Of a stretch of DNA of 64,000 nucleotides, positions 34,429 to 43,094 are shown piece by piece; the first letter of the stretch is position 1, and each line of letters opens with the position of its first letter. Under the pieces are notes generated by a model, which searched no databases, was not told the origin of the DNA, and saw only the letters and a list, made by a program, of their open reading frames with translations. The translations under genes and the position numbers were made by a program. Source of the stretch: Sediminicola sp040566555 (lineage in GTDB: Bacteria > Bacteroidota > Bacteroidia > Flavobacteriales > Flavobacteriaceae); contig NZ_JBEWYP010000001.1 in the NCBI RefSeq assembly GCF_040566555.1, positions 248,001 through 312,000 of the forward strand. Reading direction: 5' to 3'.

Positions 34429-35448
34429 CTATAATTTGATGGACGCCATTACAGGGAAATGATCGGATAATTTAACGTCGTAATTCTTATGTGCCTTAAC
34501 CTCAAGGTCTTTATCCACAAATATAAAATCAATTCTAACAGGATAGTATTCAAAATTATAGGTACGACCGTAACCCGTCCCTAATTTTTCAAAGGTATCC
34601 TTCATTTCACCTTTGATTATATGATAAACATTTGAAAATTGGTTGTTGTTAAAATCTCCACAGATAATTTTTTTGTACGCTATGTTCTCACTATGTTCAA
34701 ATACAATTTCTGCCTGTTTTTGCTGATTCATAAAGGTTTTGCTTAATCGCCTATATAATCTAGAAGAAGGCTCTTTGGAAATGGCCTCAGCCTTTGGTAT
34801 TACCTTTAAAGATTGTAAATGTAAATTATATACTCGTATTGTATCCTTATTATATTTGATATCCACATAAATAGCATTATTTGATGTATCGGGGAAACCT
34901 AAGGACCCTTTTGTAATTATAGGATATTTGGAGTAAATAGCTTGGATAGATTTATTTTTTTCTGAAGGAGAAGTTATGTAGTGATATGGATAGTGCTTCA
35001 ACTGCCTATTTCTTATTCTACTAAACTCTTGAAAACATAGAATATCAGGATCTTCTTCCTTAACAAAATCTATAATCTGATCACCTAACGAAGTATCTTC
35101 AATCCAATTATATTTATTGAATCCTCTGACATTATAAGTCATAACACTTAAATCTTCTTCCAAAATATTTTCTTTAGAAAATTTAAAATTAAAAAAACTC
35201 CCCAACAGAAAATACCCTAAAACCAATACGGTCAATGATAATACCAATTGCTTCTTTTGTCCAAAAGTCCAATAAAGTAGAAAAATTATATTGATAAGCA
35301 CCAGAATAGGAACGGTAAGACTAAGTATCGATAAGGCTGACAGCCTTTCAATAGAGATATGCGGCACTATACAAGAAAACAAAAGCAGCAATGCCGCTAT
35401 TGAATTCAGAAAATATACGAATTTATTTAGTACAGATAATTTTTCCAC
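34429..35448 (-). CDS. Membrane-anchored endonuclease/exonuclease/phosphatase (EEP) family protein
   Basis: 339 residues, GTG start, 8 bases after the second rhomboid. The N-terminus holds two or three membrane helices (about 12-32, 38-60, 66-86). The EEP domain (PF03372) starts with LSVMTYNVRGFN and has DPDILCFQEFSR, ICGDFNNNQFSNV and the C-terminal SDHFPVMASI. The Asn, Glu, Asp-x-Asn and Asp-His residues of the catalytic site are all present. It is likely a periplasmic-facing nuclease or phosphodiesterase; the substrate is unknown. Confidence 0.87.
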   Translation of the reverse strand: MEKLSVLNKFVYFLNSIAALLLLFSCIVPHISIERLSALSILSLTVPILVLINIIFLLYWTFGQKKQLVLSLTVLVLGYFLLGSFFNFKFSKENILEEDLSVMTYNVRGFNKYNWIEDTSLGDQIIDFVKEEDPDILCFQEFSRIRNRQLKHYPYHYITSPSEKNKSIQAIYSKYPIITKGSLGFPDTSNNAIYVDIKYNKDTIRVYNLHLQSLKVIPKAEAISKEPSSRLYRRLSKTFMNQQKQAEIVFEHSENIAYKKIICGDFNNNQFSNVYHIIKGEMKDTFEKLGTGYGRTYNFEYYPVRIDFIFVDKDLEVKAHKNYDVKLSDHFPVMASIKL

Positions 35449-35456
35449 GGTGAGCG

Positions 35457-36326
35457 TTATTCTTTACCTGCTTTGAATAGAAAGTCCTTCTCTGATTTTG
35501 ACAAGCTTTCATAACCAGATTTACTTATTTTATCGAGTATGGCATCTATCTTTCGTTGCCTGCTTTCTTTATCATGGTCAACTGTGGCATTAACGGTGGA
35601 CTTAGCTTTACGGTAAACCGTTTTTAATGGAGCTTTTTTCGACTTTTTAAAGAGGTTGGCAAAACTATCCACTAGTTTAGAAAATCCTTCACCTATATCC
35701 TTACCTTTCAACAATTGTCTGGCATATACATACCCTAGTAAAGCACCTCCCAAATGCGACAAATGTCCGCCTGCATTACCCCCTGTGGGAATCTGAATCA
35801 AATCCACCAAAACAAAGAAAACCCCAATATACCAGAGCTTAACGTTAAAAAAGATAATCCTCACCTCTTGGTTGGGAATATAGGTACACACAAATATCAA
35901 AACAGCAGTTACCCCTGCAGAGGCCCCTATCAAAGAAGTATTGATCCCCAAAAATGCAGGAAAAATATTATAGCTCAAAAGAAATAGGAGTCCGCCTAAA
36001 ATAACCCCCAGGAAATAAACATTAATGAATCTTTTGGGACCGAAAAGGTTTAAAAAAATGCGGGATGCAAAATAAAGCATTATCATGTTCCAAAAGATGT
36101 GCCCCAGCCCAGCATGAAAGAAAGAATAGGTAATAATGGACCATGGCTGTACCAGAAAATCAAAAAAATCTTTGGGCAACTCAAACCATTGCATCAGGGT
36201 ATTTGGAGACAATTGAAGTAAAAACGTCAGCAAGCCATTAAAAATAAATATCACCACATTAATGGCAATTAATTTTTCGGCGATGCTCAGTCTTGCAAAT
36301 TGATATTTTAAATTACCTGTGTTCAT
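35457..36326 (-). CDS. Rhomboid family intramembrane serine protease (second of pair)
   Basis: 289 residues from the ATG at 36326. The frame is also open to a TTG at 36338 inside the preceding gene, which I reject. There are six to seven membrane helices. Catalytic Ser is in LIGASAGVTAVLIF, and catalytic His in HLSHLGGALLGYVYA. GLGHIFWNMIMLYF is the loop 1 motif. A cytosolic C-terminal tail of about 80 residues (FKKSKKAPLKTVYRKAKS) ends in LSKSEKDFLFKAGKE, a conserved flavobacterial terminus. It starts two bases after the stop of the other rhomboid gene (TAGTTATG), so the pair is co-translated. Confidence 0.9.
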   Translation of the reverse strand: MNTGNLKYQFARLSIAEKLIAINVVIFIFNGLLTFLLQLSPNTLMQWFELPKDFFDFLVQPWSIITYSFFHAGLGHIFWNMIMLYFASRIFLNLFGPKRFINVYFLGVILGGLLFLLSYNIFPAFLGINTSLIGASAGVTAVLIFVCTYIPNQEVRIIFFNVKLWYIGVFFVLVDLIQIPTGGNAGGHLSHLGGALLGYVYARQLLKGKDIGEGFSKLVDSFANLFKKSKKAPLKTVYRKAKSTVNATVDHDKESRQRKIDAILDKISKSGYESLSKSEKDFLFKAGKE

Positions 36327-36328
36327 AA

Positions 36329-37072
36329 CTAATCCCAACGGTTTTTGTTAAACTGGTTCTTTTTCCAGTACCACATCATTAGAAAACCAATCAACGCACC
36401 ACCAACGTGTGCGAAATGTGCTATTCCACTTCCAAAGATAGCATAACCGGTAATCCCTGAAAATAAATCCAGACCTATCAATACAGGGATAAAATATTTC
36501 GCCTTAATAGGAACAGGTAAAAATATTAAGAATAGCTCGCTATTGGGGAATGACATCCCAAACGCCACCAACACTCCATATATAGCACCAGAAGCCCCTA
36601 CAGCAGGGGTATTGAAGGCACTTAAAAAATTATCAATCGTACTTTGGGGAGCTAGGTTATACCAATCTGGACTATATTTTCCACTTGAAATTATCTCAAT
36701 GACTTGGCTCCTTGTAATACCAGAGTTTACCAGAACATCCATGCCCTCATTAAAGTAGTAATAGTTCACGGCCGTATGCAAAAGTGCCGATCCCAACCCA
36801 GCAGAAAAATAGAAAAAGAAGAATTTATTTCTACCCCACATCCGCTCCAGAGGCGTACCAAAAGCCCATAAGGCATACATATTGAATACAATATGCATTA
36901 ACCCTCCGTGCATGAACATATGGGAGAGGATCTGCCACAGTTCAAAATTTGCATTTTGGGGAAACCAAAGTGAAAACAACCTGTACATTTCTTCGCCGTA
37001 AAAGGAGGTGGCCACAAAAAACAATACATTAATTATAAGTAAATGCTTTATAGCATCAGTTAGTCTTCCCAT
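36329..37072 (-). CDS. Rhomboid family intramembrane serine protease (first of pair)
   Basis: 247 residues. Six membrane helices with HMFMHGGLMHIVFNMYALWAFG, WGRNKFFFFYF (WR-type motif in L1), catalytic Ser in VGASGAIYGVLVAFG and catalytic His in HFAHVGGALIGFLMMWYW. The helical catalytic dyad is intact, so it should be active in cleaving transmembrane helices. The ATG directly follows the mutL stop codon. It differs from its neighbour by lacking the long cytosolic tail and having a longer L1 insertion (NYYYFNEGMDVLV). Confidence 0.92.
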   Translation of the reverse strand: MGRLTDAIKHLLIINVLFFVATSFYGEEMYRLFSLWFPQNANFELWQILSHMFMHGGLMHIVFNMYALWAFGTPLERMWGRNKFFFFYFSAGLGSALLHTAVNYYYFNEGMDVLVNSGITRSQVIEIISSGKYSPDWYNLAPQSTIDNFLSAFNTPAVGASGAIYGVLVAFGMSFPNSELFLIFLPVPIKAKYFIPVLIGLDLFSGITGYAIFGSGIAHFAHVGGALIGFLMMWYWKKNQFNKNRWD

Positions 37073-38920
37073 TTAAATAAATTTTTTATCAATATCGTTT
37101 TCCGTGATCGTAATATAAATTGTCTTGTTGAAAGGGCTTACCTTCGACTCCTTGCACGCGAACAAATCGTTCACCAAGGCCAGTTGCGAATTTTTATCCA
37201 GTACCTCCCCTGTCTTGACCGCCAGGGTTTTACAGAGGGTTTTGGAAAGGATATCTGTCTGTGAAAAATTATCACCGGTAACATCCTGCTGGTAGTCTGC
37301 AATCAATTGATCCAAGACCATACCTACCTCACTTTCCGCCACTAACAAAGGAACCCCGGTAATTTCCAGTACTTCCTTGTCTGCTTTTCCAAAACCAAAA
37401 CCTATGTTAGCCAGACTTTCCTTTATCTCCTCTATTATAGCCATGTCTGAACTAGAGAAGGACAAGGTCAATGGGAATAATAATTGCTGGCTTACTGCCT
37501 CTTTTATGGTAATATTTTTTAAAAACTTCTCATAAAGTACACGTTGGTGTGCCCGGCTTTGATCTATTACAACCATTCCAGAAATAATGGTGGTCACAAT
37601 GTACTTCCGCCTTAACTGAAAAGTGGTAGTGGTGGACTCCATTACTTCCTGACTACCATCAAAAATGGAACCCGTTATACTATCAGATTCAAAACTTACA
37701 CTAGAGAAACTATCTTCCTTCCCAACTTTGGATTCCAATCCAACATACATACTTTCCCATCCTTTGGTACTCTCCTTTTGATGGGAATTCCTAAAACCTC
37801 TCTGCATTTCCTCTTTAAAGGGGTTAAATCCTGAATCCACAACCACTTTAGGGAGTTCTGCGGCCCTATTTTTAAAGGCATAAGGCGTTTCCAAATTAAG
37901 ATCTTGTTCAAAATCCAGTGCAGGGGCAACATTGAACTGTCCCAGACTATGTTTTACGGCAGACCTCAATAAAGCATATAAAGTATGCTCATCATCAAAT
38001 TTGATCTCGGTTTTAGTAGGATGGATATTAATATCTATAGAAGCTGGATCCACTTCTAAATACAAGAAATAACCTGGGTGGTTTTCTGATTTAATAAGTC
38101 CCTCAAACGCTGCCACCACTGCATGGTGGAGATAGGGACTTTTAATAAAGCGGTTATTGACGAAAAAGTATTGCTCTCCCCTACTCTTCTTGGCAAACTC
38201 AGGTTTCCCAATGTAGCCGGAAATTTTCACTACCTGTGTCTCTTCTTCCACAGGGACTAATTTTTCATTGGTCTTACTTCCAAAAATATTGACAATCCGT
38301 TGTCTATAATTGCTTTGGGGCAAATTGAACAATTCGCTCCCATTGTTGTAAAAATAGAAATGAATGGAGGGATGTGCCAGAGCTACCCTGTGAAACTCAT
38401 CGGTGATGTGCCTAAGTTCCACACTATTGGATTTTAGGAAATTTCTTCGGGCGGGAATATTAAAAAAGAGGTTTTTTACCGCAATGGAAGTTCCTTTTGG
38501 GGTAACGATCACTTCTTGCGCCGCAATTTTACTCCCCTCTATTTTAATATGGGTGCCTACTTCTGTATTGGAAGGCTTGGTCTGCAGTTCTACATGGGCT
38601 ATTGCCGCTATTGAAGCCAAAGCCTCCCCCCTGAAACCTTTAGTGCTCAGGTTGAATAAATCTTCTGCACATTGTATTTTGGAGGTAGCATGCCTTTCGA
38701 AACTGAGTCTGGCATCGGTATCGCTCATTCCAACACCATCATCTACCACTTGGATCAGGACTTTTCCTCCATCCTTAATAATAAGTTTTATGGATGTGGC
38801 CCCTGCGTCTATGGCATTTTCCATCAACTCTTTAACTACTGAAGCTGGTCTTTGTACCACTTCACCAGCAGCTATTTGGTTGGCAACATGATCTGGTAAA
38901 AGTTTAATGATATCGCCCAT
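37073..38920 (-). CDS. mutL: DNA mismatch repair protein MutL
   Basis: 615 residues. GHKL ATPase motifs are intact: AAGEVVQRPASVVKELMENA, DDGVGMSDTDARLSFERHAT, KGFRGEALASIAAIA. The transducer domain spans about 215-330 (FVNNRFIKSPYLHHAV). A variable linker (about 345-430) leads to the C-terminal dimerisation domain. In endonuclease-type MutL the metal motif is DQHA(x)2E(x)4E. Here it reads DQSRAHQRVLYE from residue 453, with His and the first Glu replaced, and the CPHGRP box is VSPFNKTI. Nicking activity is therefore doubtful. The start overlaps the stop of the small gene upstream by one base. Confidence 0.95.
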   Translation of the reverse strand: MGDIIKLLPDHVANQIAAGEVVQRPASVVKELMENAIDAGATSIKLIIKDGGKVLIQVVDDGVGMSDTDARLSFERHATSKIQCAEDLFNLSTKGFRGEALASIAAIAHVELQTKPSNTEVGTHIKIEGSKIAAQEVIVTPKGTSIAVKNLFFNIPARRNFLKSNSVELRHITDEFHRVALAHPSIHFYFYNNGSELFNLPQSNYRQRIVNIFGSKTNEKLVPVEEETQVVKISGYIGKPEFAKKSRGEQYFFVNNRFIKSPYLHHAVVAAFEGLIKSENHPGYFLYLEVDPASIDINIHPTKTEIKFDDEHTLYALLRSAVKHSLGQFNVAPALDFEQDLNLETPYAFKNRAAELPKVVVDSGFNPFKEEMQRGFRNSHQKESTKGWESMYVGLESKVGKEDSFSSVSFESDSITGSIFDGSQEVMESTTTTFQLRRKYIVTTIISGMVVIDQSRAHQRVLYEKFLKNITIKEAVSQQLLFPLTLSFSSSDMAIIEEIKESLANIGFGFGKADKEVLEITGVPLLVAESEVGMVLDQLIADYQQDVTGDNFSQTDILSKTLCKTLAVKTGEVLDKNSQLALVNDLFACKESKVSPFNKTIYITITENDIDKKFI

Positions 38921-39213
38921 TAAAAGAATATGTCTATTTTACCATATTTTACTGCGGCATAGGCAAATATCAAAAGGAAGATGAGTATAACGAAAAAACG
39001 AAGCCTACGGTTCCTATCACTTCGAGCACTTTTGATTGTTTTCCAATCATCCCGGTAACTCTTTTTTCTGTAGCCGGCAAAATACTCCCCGTCTGGTTTT
39101 GCTTCTTTTGACTTCCTTAATTTTTCTATACGCTCCTTGCGCTCGTTATAATAACGTGGGGAATAATTATAGGATTTATTCCTACTTAATTTAAAAAGCG
39201 AAGGGAGTCTCAT
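38920..39213 (-). CDS. Small membrane-anchored protein of unknown function upstream of mutL
   Basis: 97 residues from the ATG at 39213 (MRLPSLFKLSRN). The frame extends to a TTG at 39234, but this TTG is the end of a -7 promoter box (39232-39239), so it is rejected. The sequence is very basic (RYYNERKERIEKLRKSKEAK, RSDRNRRLRF), followed by one C-terminal membrane helix (about 70-88) and KYGKIDIFF. The topology is probably a cytosolic N-terminus. In relatives it is often annotated as riboflavin synthase beta only because ribH is next to it; nothing here looks like that enzyme. Confidence 0.75.
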   Translation of the reverse strand: MRLPSLFKLSRNKSYNYSPRYYNERKERIEKLRKSKEAKPDGEYFAGYRKKSYRDDWKTIKSARSDRNRRLRFFVILIFLLIFAYAAVKYGKIDIFF

Positions 39214-39231
39214 ATTTATCTTTACTATCTT

Positions 39232-39239
39232 CAAAAGTA
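39232..39239 (-). promoter_or_regulatory. -7 promoter box of the mutL operon
   Basis: TACTTTTG on the minus strand matches TAnnTTTG and ends 18 bases before the ATG at 39213. Confidence 0.6.
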
Positions 39240-39397
39240 CTGAAAATAGGGCAAAATGGCGGAATGTAGATGCTAAAAATTGTTAACAACCCAGAAATCT
39301 TGATACATAGCGGATTGCCATTTAAATGCGGTATATTCAGCTAATAAACCACGATGTTTTCCCAAAAGAAAGAAAACTAAATAACTAGAACCCTGAT

Positions 39398-39880
39398 TTA
39401 GTTGCCCAGGGCAGCCATCTTAATAGCGGCAATAGCAGCTTCCGAGCCCTTATTTCCGTGAATCCCTCCACTGCGATCAATGGCCTGTTGCAGGTTATTG
39501 TCGGTCAACACACAAAAGATAACAGGTGTATCTGTAATTACATTTAGGTCCTTTATTCCTTGGGCCGTGGCACTGCACACAAAATCGAAATGCTTTGTCT
39601 CCCCTTGGATAACACTTCCAATAGCAATTACGGCATCCAGATTTTGGGTAGCAATCATTTTTTTGCTTCCAAAAACCAATTCATAACTACCAGGAACGTT
39701 CCAGCGAACAATATTTTCCTTTGAGGCACCACAATCCAACAAGGCTTCCATGGCCCCGTTGTATAAGCCTTCCGTAATTTCTGAATTCCATTCAGAAACA
39801 ACAATCCCAAACCGAAAATTCTTCGCGCTTGGGATTGTAGCTTTATCGTATTCCGATAAATTCTTGTTAGCCGTGGCCAT
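39398..39880 (-). CDS. ribH: 6,7-dimethyl-8-ribityllumazine synthase
   Basis: 160 residues. It condenses 5-amino-6-ribitylaminouracil with dihydroxybutanone phosphate, the penultimate step of riboflavin synthesis. Motifs: GIVVSEWNSEITEGL, RWNVPGSYELVFGSK, AVIAIGSVIQGETKHFDFV (with the catalytic His) and GVLTDN-like VIFCVLTDNNLQQA, ending GNKGSEAAIAAIKMA. It forms an icosahedral or pentameric assembly in the cytosol. Three bases after the TPR gene, hence co-transcribed. The following 160 bases contain only the mutL-operon promoter. Confidence 0.96.
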   Translation of the reverse strand: MATANKNLSEYDKATIPSAKNFRFGIVVSEWNSEITEGLYNGAMEALLDCGASKENIVRWNVPGSYELVFGSKKMIATQNLDAVIAIGSVIQGETKHFDFVCSATAQGIKDLNVITDTPVIFCVLTDNNLQQAIDRSGGIHGNKGSEAAIAAIKMAALGN

Positions 39881-39883
39881 TAT

Positions 39884-40648
39884 TTATTGTTTTTGTGACT
39901 TTCCGATAAAAACATCTATCGTTCTGGCTTCATCAGAAGAAGCATAATCATCCTTAATTCTTTGAAAATATTCCAGTGCCTTATCACTTTGGTTTAATTC
40001 CAAAGCTGTAATACCTGCCTTGTACAAGAATTTAGGCGCGGTAAAACTATTGTCACTGTGTGCTACAGCTTTCTCATAATAAGAAAGTGCATCTTCAGGT
40101 TGGTTCAATTGAACGAAAGCATCTCCAAGTCCTCCTTTTGCAAGAGCCCCCAAAATAGCATCATCAGAAGAGAAATCTTCCAAATGATTGATTGCTTCCT
40201 GATAGTTCTGCATGTTCAAATAAGCCATCCCTGCAGAATAATTTGCAACATTGGCGGCTTTTGTACCACTGTATTCCTTTATAATATCCAAAAATCCGTA
40301 TTTTCCTTCTGCACCATTAAGTGAAAGGGTGAACAATGAATCGCGCTCTGTAGTGCTGTTCAATGCCTGATCAAAATATTGCTGCGGATAGTACATTTCA
40401 TTATCTGCGCTCGCCTCCATTGGCTTAACCACAAATTGATTGTAGGCCAAATATCCTAAAACGGCAACTGCGATTACACCAATAATACCTAGAATGTAGT
40501 TTTGATTTCGTGAAACCCACTCTTCGGTTTTGGAAGCACTTTCGTCCAGAGTACTAAAAACTTCCGCGGTTGTACTGTTCTGTTCATCCAATTCAATCTC
40601 TTCAGCTTTGTTCTTTGGTTTGTAACCTCTCTTATTGTATGTTGCCAT
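39884..40648 (-). CDS. Membrane-anchored tetratricopeptide-repeat protein
   Basis: 254 residues. A charged N-terminus is followed by one membrane helix at about 51-71 (YILGIIGVIAVAVLGYLAYNQFV). TPR-like helices occupy about 115-245 (NYSAGMAYLNMQNYQEAINHL, GGLGDAFVQLNQPEDALSYY, KAGITALELNQSDKALEYF). The layout is like YfgM of the Sec/chaperone network: a short cytosolic tail and a large periplasmic TPR domain. It diverges from recF. Confidence 0.85.
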   Translation of the reverse strand: MATYNKRGYKPKNKAEEIELDEQNSTTAEVFSTLDESASKTEEWVSRNQNYILGIIGVIAVAVLGYLAYNQFVVKPMEASADNEMYYPQQYFDQALNSTTERDSLFTLSLNGAEGKYGFLDIIKEYSGTKAANVANYSAGMAYLNMQNYQEAINHLEDFSSDDAILGALAKGGLGDAFVQLNQPEDALSYYEKAVAHSDNSFTAPKFLYKAGITALELNQSDKALEYFQRIKDDYASSDEARTIDVFIGKSQKQ

Positions 40649-40668
40649 TTTTAAATTTATTGATCGCG

Positions 40669-40676
40669 CAAAAATA
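40669..40676 (-). promoter_or_regulatory. -7 promoter box of the TPR-ribH unit
   Basis: TATTTTTG on the minus strand, ending 20 bases before the ATG at 40648. Confidence 0.6.
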
Positions 40677-40772
40677 AAGTTTTTATTGAAATCCGAAAGG
40701 TTATTTATTCGTTATTTTTCGATAATTTGCACGATCCTTAGCTATTGAAAAATAAAACTGTTACCTCTCGGA

Positions 40773-41852
40773 ATGTTTCTGAAAAAATTAGCCCTTATTA
40801 ATTACAAGAATTTCAGCTCCCAAAACTTCGAATTTGATCATAAGATAAATTGTTTTGTAGGGCCTAATGGAATTGGCAAAACCAATATTTTGGATGCTAT
40901 TTACCACCTATCTTTCAGTAAGAGCTACTTTAATCCGGTGGCTACCCAAAATATAAAACACGGGGAAGATTTTTTTGTCATTGATGGTGAATACGAAAAG
41001 GACGGCAGAGAGGAAAAAATCATCTGCAGCCTCAAAAAGGGCATGAAGAAGGTTGTGAAACGCAACGGAAAAGCCTACGAAAAACTTTCGGACCATATCG
41101 GATTTTTACCCTTGGTCATTATTTCCCCGGCAGATCGTGATCTTATTATTGAAGGTAGTGACACCCGAAGAAAGTTCATGGATGGGGTCATATCCCAATC
41201 GGATAAGTCATACCTATCCTCCCTTATGAATTACAATAAGGTCTTGGCACAGCGTAATTCACTTTTAAAATACTTTGCCGCCAACCATACTTTTGACCGC
41301 ACTACCCTTGCTGTATACAATGAACAGTTGGACAGGTACGGTACTGAAATCCACAAAAAAAGGGTGTCCTTCCTAGAAGTGTTCATTCCTATTTTCAAGG
41401 AACAGTACGAAGTGATCTCTGGAGCCAAGGAAGAGGTTCATATTAATTATGATAGTAAATTATTGGAAGATGGTCTGCTTAATTTATTGGAAGGCAGCCT
41501 AGAAAAGGATAGGGCCTTGCAATATACATCTGTTGGCATTCACAAGGATGACCTCAACTTTGAAATTGAAGGATTTCCAATTAAAAAATTTGGTTCCCAG
41601 GGACAACAGAAATCTTTTCTGATCGCATTGAAATTGGCCCAGTTCAATTTTATAAAAACCCAGGCAAAAACAACCCCGATCTTACTTTTGGATGATATTT
41701 TTGACAAACTGGACGAAAATAGGGTGGCACATATTGTTTCCTTGGTAGATGATGATTATTTTGGCCAGATATTTATCAGTGATACCCACGCCGACCGCAC
41801 AGAAGAAGTTGTAAAAACCATTCATAAGTCGTATAAAATTTTTAAATTATAG
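40773..41852 (+). CDS. recF: DNA replication and repair protein RecF
   Basis: 359 residues. SMC-like ATPase: Walker A in CFVGPNGIGKTNILDAIYHL, family signature in VIISPADRDLIIEGSDTRRKFMD, ABC signature in KKFGSQGQQKSFLIALKLAQF and Walker B in PILLLDDIFDKLDENR. With RecO and RecR it loads RecA at gaps. The gene is not next to dnaA/dnaN as in many bacteria; here it leads a small operon with a lipoprotein and a DciA-like protein. One base separates its stop from the next ATG. Confidence 0.96.
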   Translation: MFLKKLALINYKNFSSQNFEFDHKINCFVGPNGIGKTNILDAIYHLSFSKSYFNPVATQNIKHGEDFFVIDGEYEKDGREEKIICSLKKGMKKVVKRNGKAYEKLSDHIGFLPLVIISPADRDLIIEGSDTRRKFMDGVISQSDKSYLSSLMNYNKVLAQRNSLLKYFAANHTFDRTTLAVYNEQLDRYGTEIHKKRVSFLEVFIPIFKEQYEVISGAKEEVHINYDSKLLEDGLLNLLEGSLEKDRALQYTSVGIHKDDLNFEIEGFPIKKFGSQGQQKSFLIALKLAQFNFIKTQAKTTPILLLDDIFDKLDENRVAHIVSLVDDDYFGQIFISDTHADRTEEVVKTIHKSYKIFKL

Positions 41853-41853
41853 C

Positions 41854-42273
41854 ATGAGAACAATCCTGTACGTCTTCGCGTTTATATGCCTACTCAGCTG
41901 CCAGCGGAGCATTTCCGAAAGTGATCTCACCAAACTAAACGGGTATTGGGAAATAAGCGAAGTGGAGTTTGCGGACGGCACCACAAAAGAATACACAGCC
42001 AACACTACTATTGATTTTATAGAAATTGCGGGTTTCAAAGGTTTTAGGAAAAAGGTGCAGCCCACCTTGGAGGGCACATACTATGCCAATGATGATACGG
42101 AATCGTTTTTGATCCTGCAAAAGGAAGACTCCTTTGAGTTTCATTATAAAAACAACTTAAGCGAATGGAACGAGATGTTGACTGCCCTTACGGATAATAC
42201 CTTTTCGGTAGTCAACAAGGAAGGTATCACCTATCACTACAAGAGGTACGAACCCATCAATATTAACGAATAA
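41854..42273 (+). CDS. Small lipoprotein, lipocalin-like
   Basis: 139 residues. MRTILYVFAFICLLSCQRS is a lipoprotein signal with lipobox LLSC (Cys16). The mature part begins with LNGYWEISEVEFADG, a lipocalin-like (DUF4488 type) opening, and looks all-beta. It may be an outer-membrane or inner-membrane facing lipoprotein. The function is unknown, and it is odd as the middle gene between recF and a replication factor. Overlaps the next gene by one base (TAATG). Confidence 0.75.
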   Translation: MRTILYVFAFICLLSCQRSISESDLTKLNGYWEISEVEFADGTTKEYTANTTIDFIEIAGFKGFRKKVQPTLEGTYYANDDTESFLILQKEDSFEFHYKNNLSEWNEMLTALTDNTFSVVNKEGITYHYKRYEPININE

Positions 42274-42569
42274 TGGCCAAAAGAAAGAATGACAATATAC
42301 CCTTAAGTGAAGCATTGCAGGAATTCATCAAAGTGAATAAACTGCAGAACGGCATGGATAAGGTGAATGTTCGGGAAGCTTGGGCCAATCTTATGGGAAA
42401 CGGGGTAAACAACTACACCACATCCATTGAATTAAGAAATGAAACGCTTTTTGTTTCTCTCTCTTCCTCCGTACTCAGGGAAGAATTAAGTCATGGAAAA
42501 TCAAAAATAATCACCTTGATCAATGAGGAGCTGGGTAAGGAGTTGGTAAAAAAATTGGTCTTGCGATAA
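42273..42569 (+). CDS. DUF721/DciA-family protein, probable replicative helicase loader
   Basis: 98 residues, all in one DUF721 domain (PF05258): LSEALQEFIKVNKLQNGMDKVNVREAWANLMG, then TTSIELRNETLFVSLSSSVLREELSHGKSKIITLINEELG. DciA proteins are the ancestral loaders of DnaB helicase in bacteria without DnaC or DnaI. It is short compared with proteobacterial DciA because it lacks the C-terminal extension. The position in a recF operon fits a replication role (inference). Confidence 0.85.
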   Translation: MAKRKNDNIPLSEALQEFIKVNKLQNGMDKVNVREAWANLMGNGVNNYTTSIELRNETLFVSLSSSVLREELSHGKSKIITLINEELGKELVKKLVLR

Positions 42570-42578
42570 TAAAAAAAA

Positions 42579-42599
42579 CCTACAGAAAATTCCTGTAGG
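42579..42599. terminator. Bidirectional terminator between dciA-like and ndk
   Basis: Stem CCTACAG / CTGTAGG with a 7-base loop, preceded by a run of eight A and located between convergent genes. Strong on the minus strand for ndk. Confidence 0.75.
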
Positions 42600-42623
42600 C
42601 CCTTTGTATATCTTTGTATTCTA

Positions 42624-43043
42624 CTAGTAGATTTCTCTTCCTGCAAAATGAAAAGCACCTTCTATAGCTGCATTCTCATCGCTATCCGAACCATGTACTG
42701 CATTCTCTCCTATTGAGGTTGCAAACAATTTACGAATAGTACCTTCAGCTGCATCAGCAGGATTTGTAGCCCCGATAAGAGCCCTAAAATCTTCAACTGC
42801 ATTTTCTTTTTCCAAGATAGCAGCTACAATTGGACCTCTGGTCATAAATTCTACCAATTCTCCAAAAAATGGACGCTCTCTATGAACACCATAAAATTCT
42901 TGTGCATCCCTTAAGCTCAATTGTGTGTATTTCATAGCCGCAATTTTAAATCCTGCAGACGTAATTTTCTCCAAAATTGCACCGATATGTCCATTCTCAA
43001 CCGCATCGGGCTTAATCATGGTAAATGTTCTGTTTGTAATCAT
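42624..43043 (-). CDS. ndk: Nucleoside diphosphate kinase
   Basis: 139 residues. It transfers phosphate between NTPs and NDPs through a phospho-histidine. Motifs: TFTMIKPDAVENGHIGAIL, FYGVHRERPFFGELVEFM, GPIVAAIL, and ENAVHGSDSDENA containing the active His. Length and motifs are standard. It is a single gene with its own promoter (-7 box at 43062) and terminator. Confidence 0.97.
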   Translation of the reverse strand: MITNRTFTMIKPDAVENGHIGAILEKITSAGFKIAAMKYTQLSLRDAQEFYGVHRERPFFGELVEFMTRGPIVAAILEKENAVEDFRALIGATNPADAAEGTIRKLFATSIGENAVHGSDSDENAAIEGAFHFAGREIY

Positions 43044-43061
43044 CTTCTTTTAAATTTTGCG

Positions 43062-43069
43062 CAAAAATA
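43062..43069 (-). promoter_or_regulatory. -7 promoter box of ndk
   Basis: TATTTTTG on the minus strand, ending 18 bases before the ATG at 43043. Confidence 0.6.
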
Positions 43070-43094
43070 CGCTTTATTCATTAACCCGCAAGCC

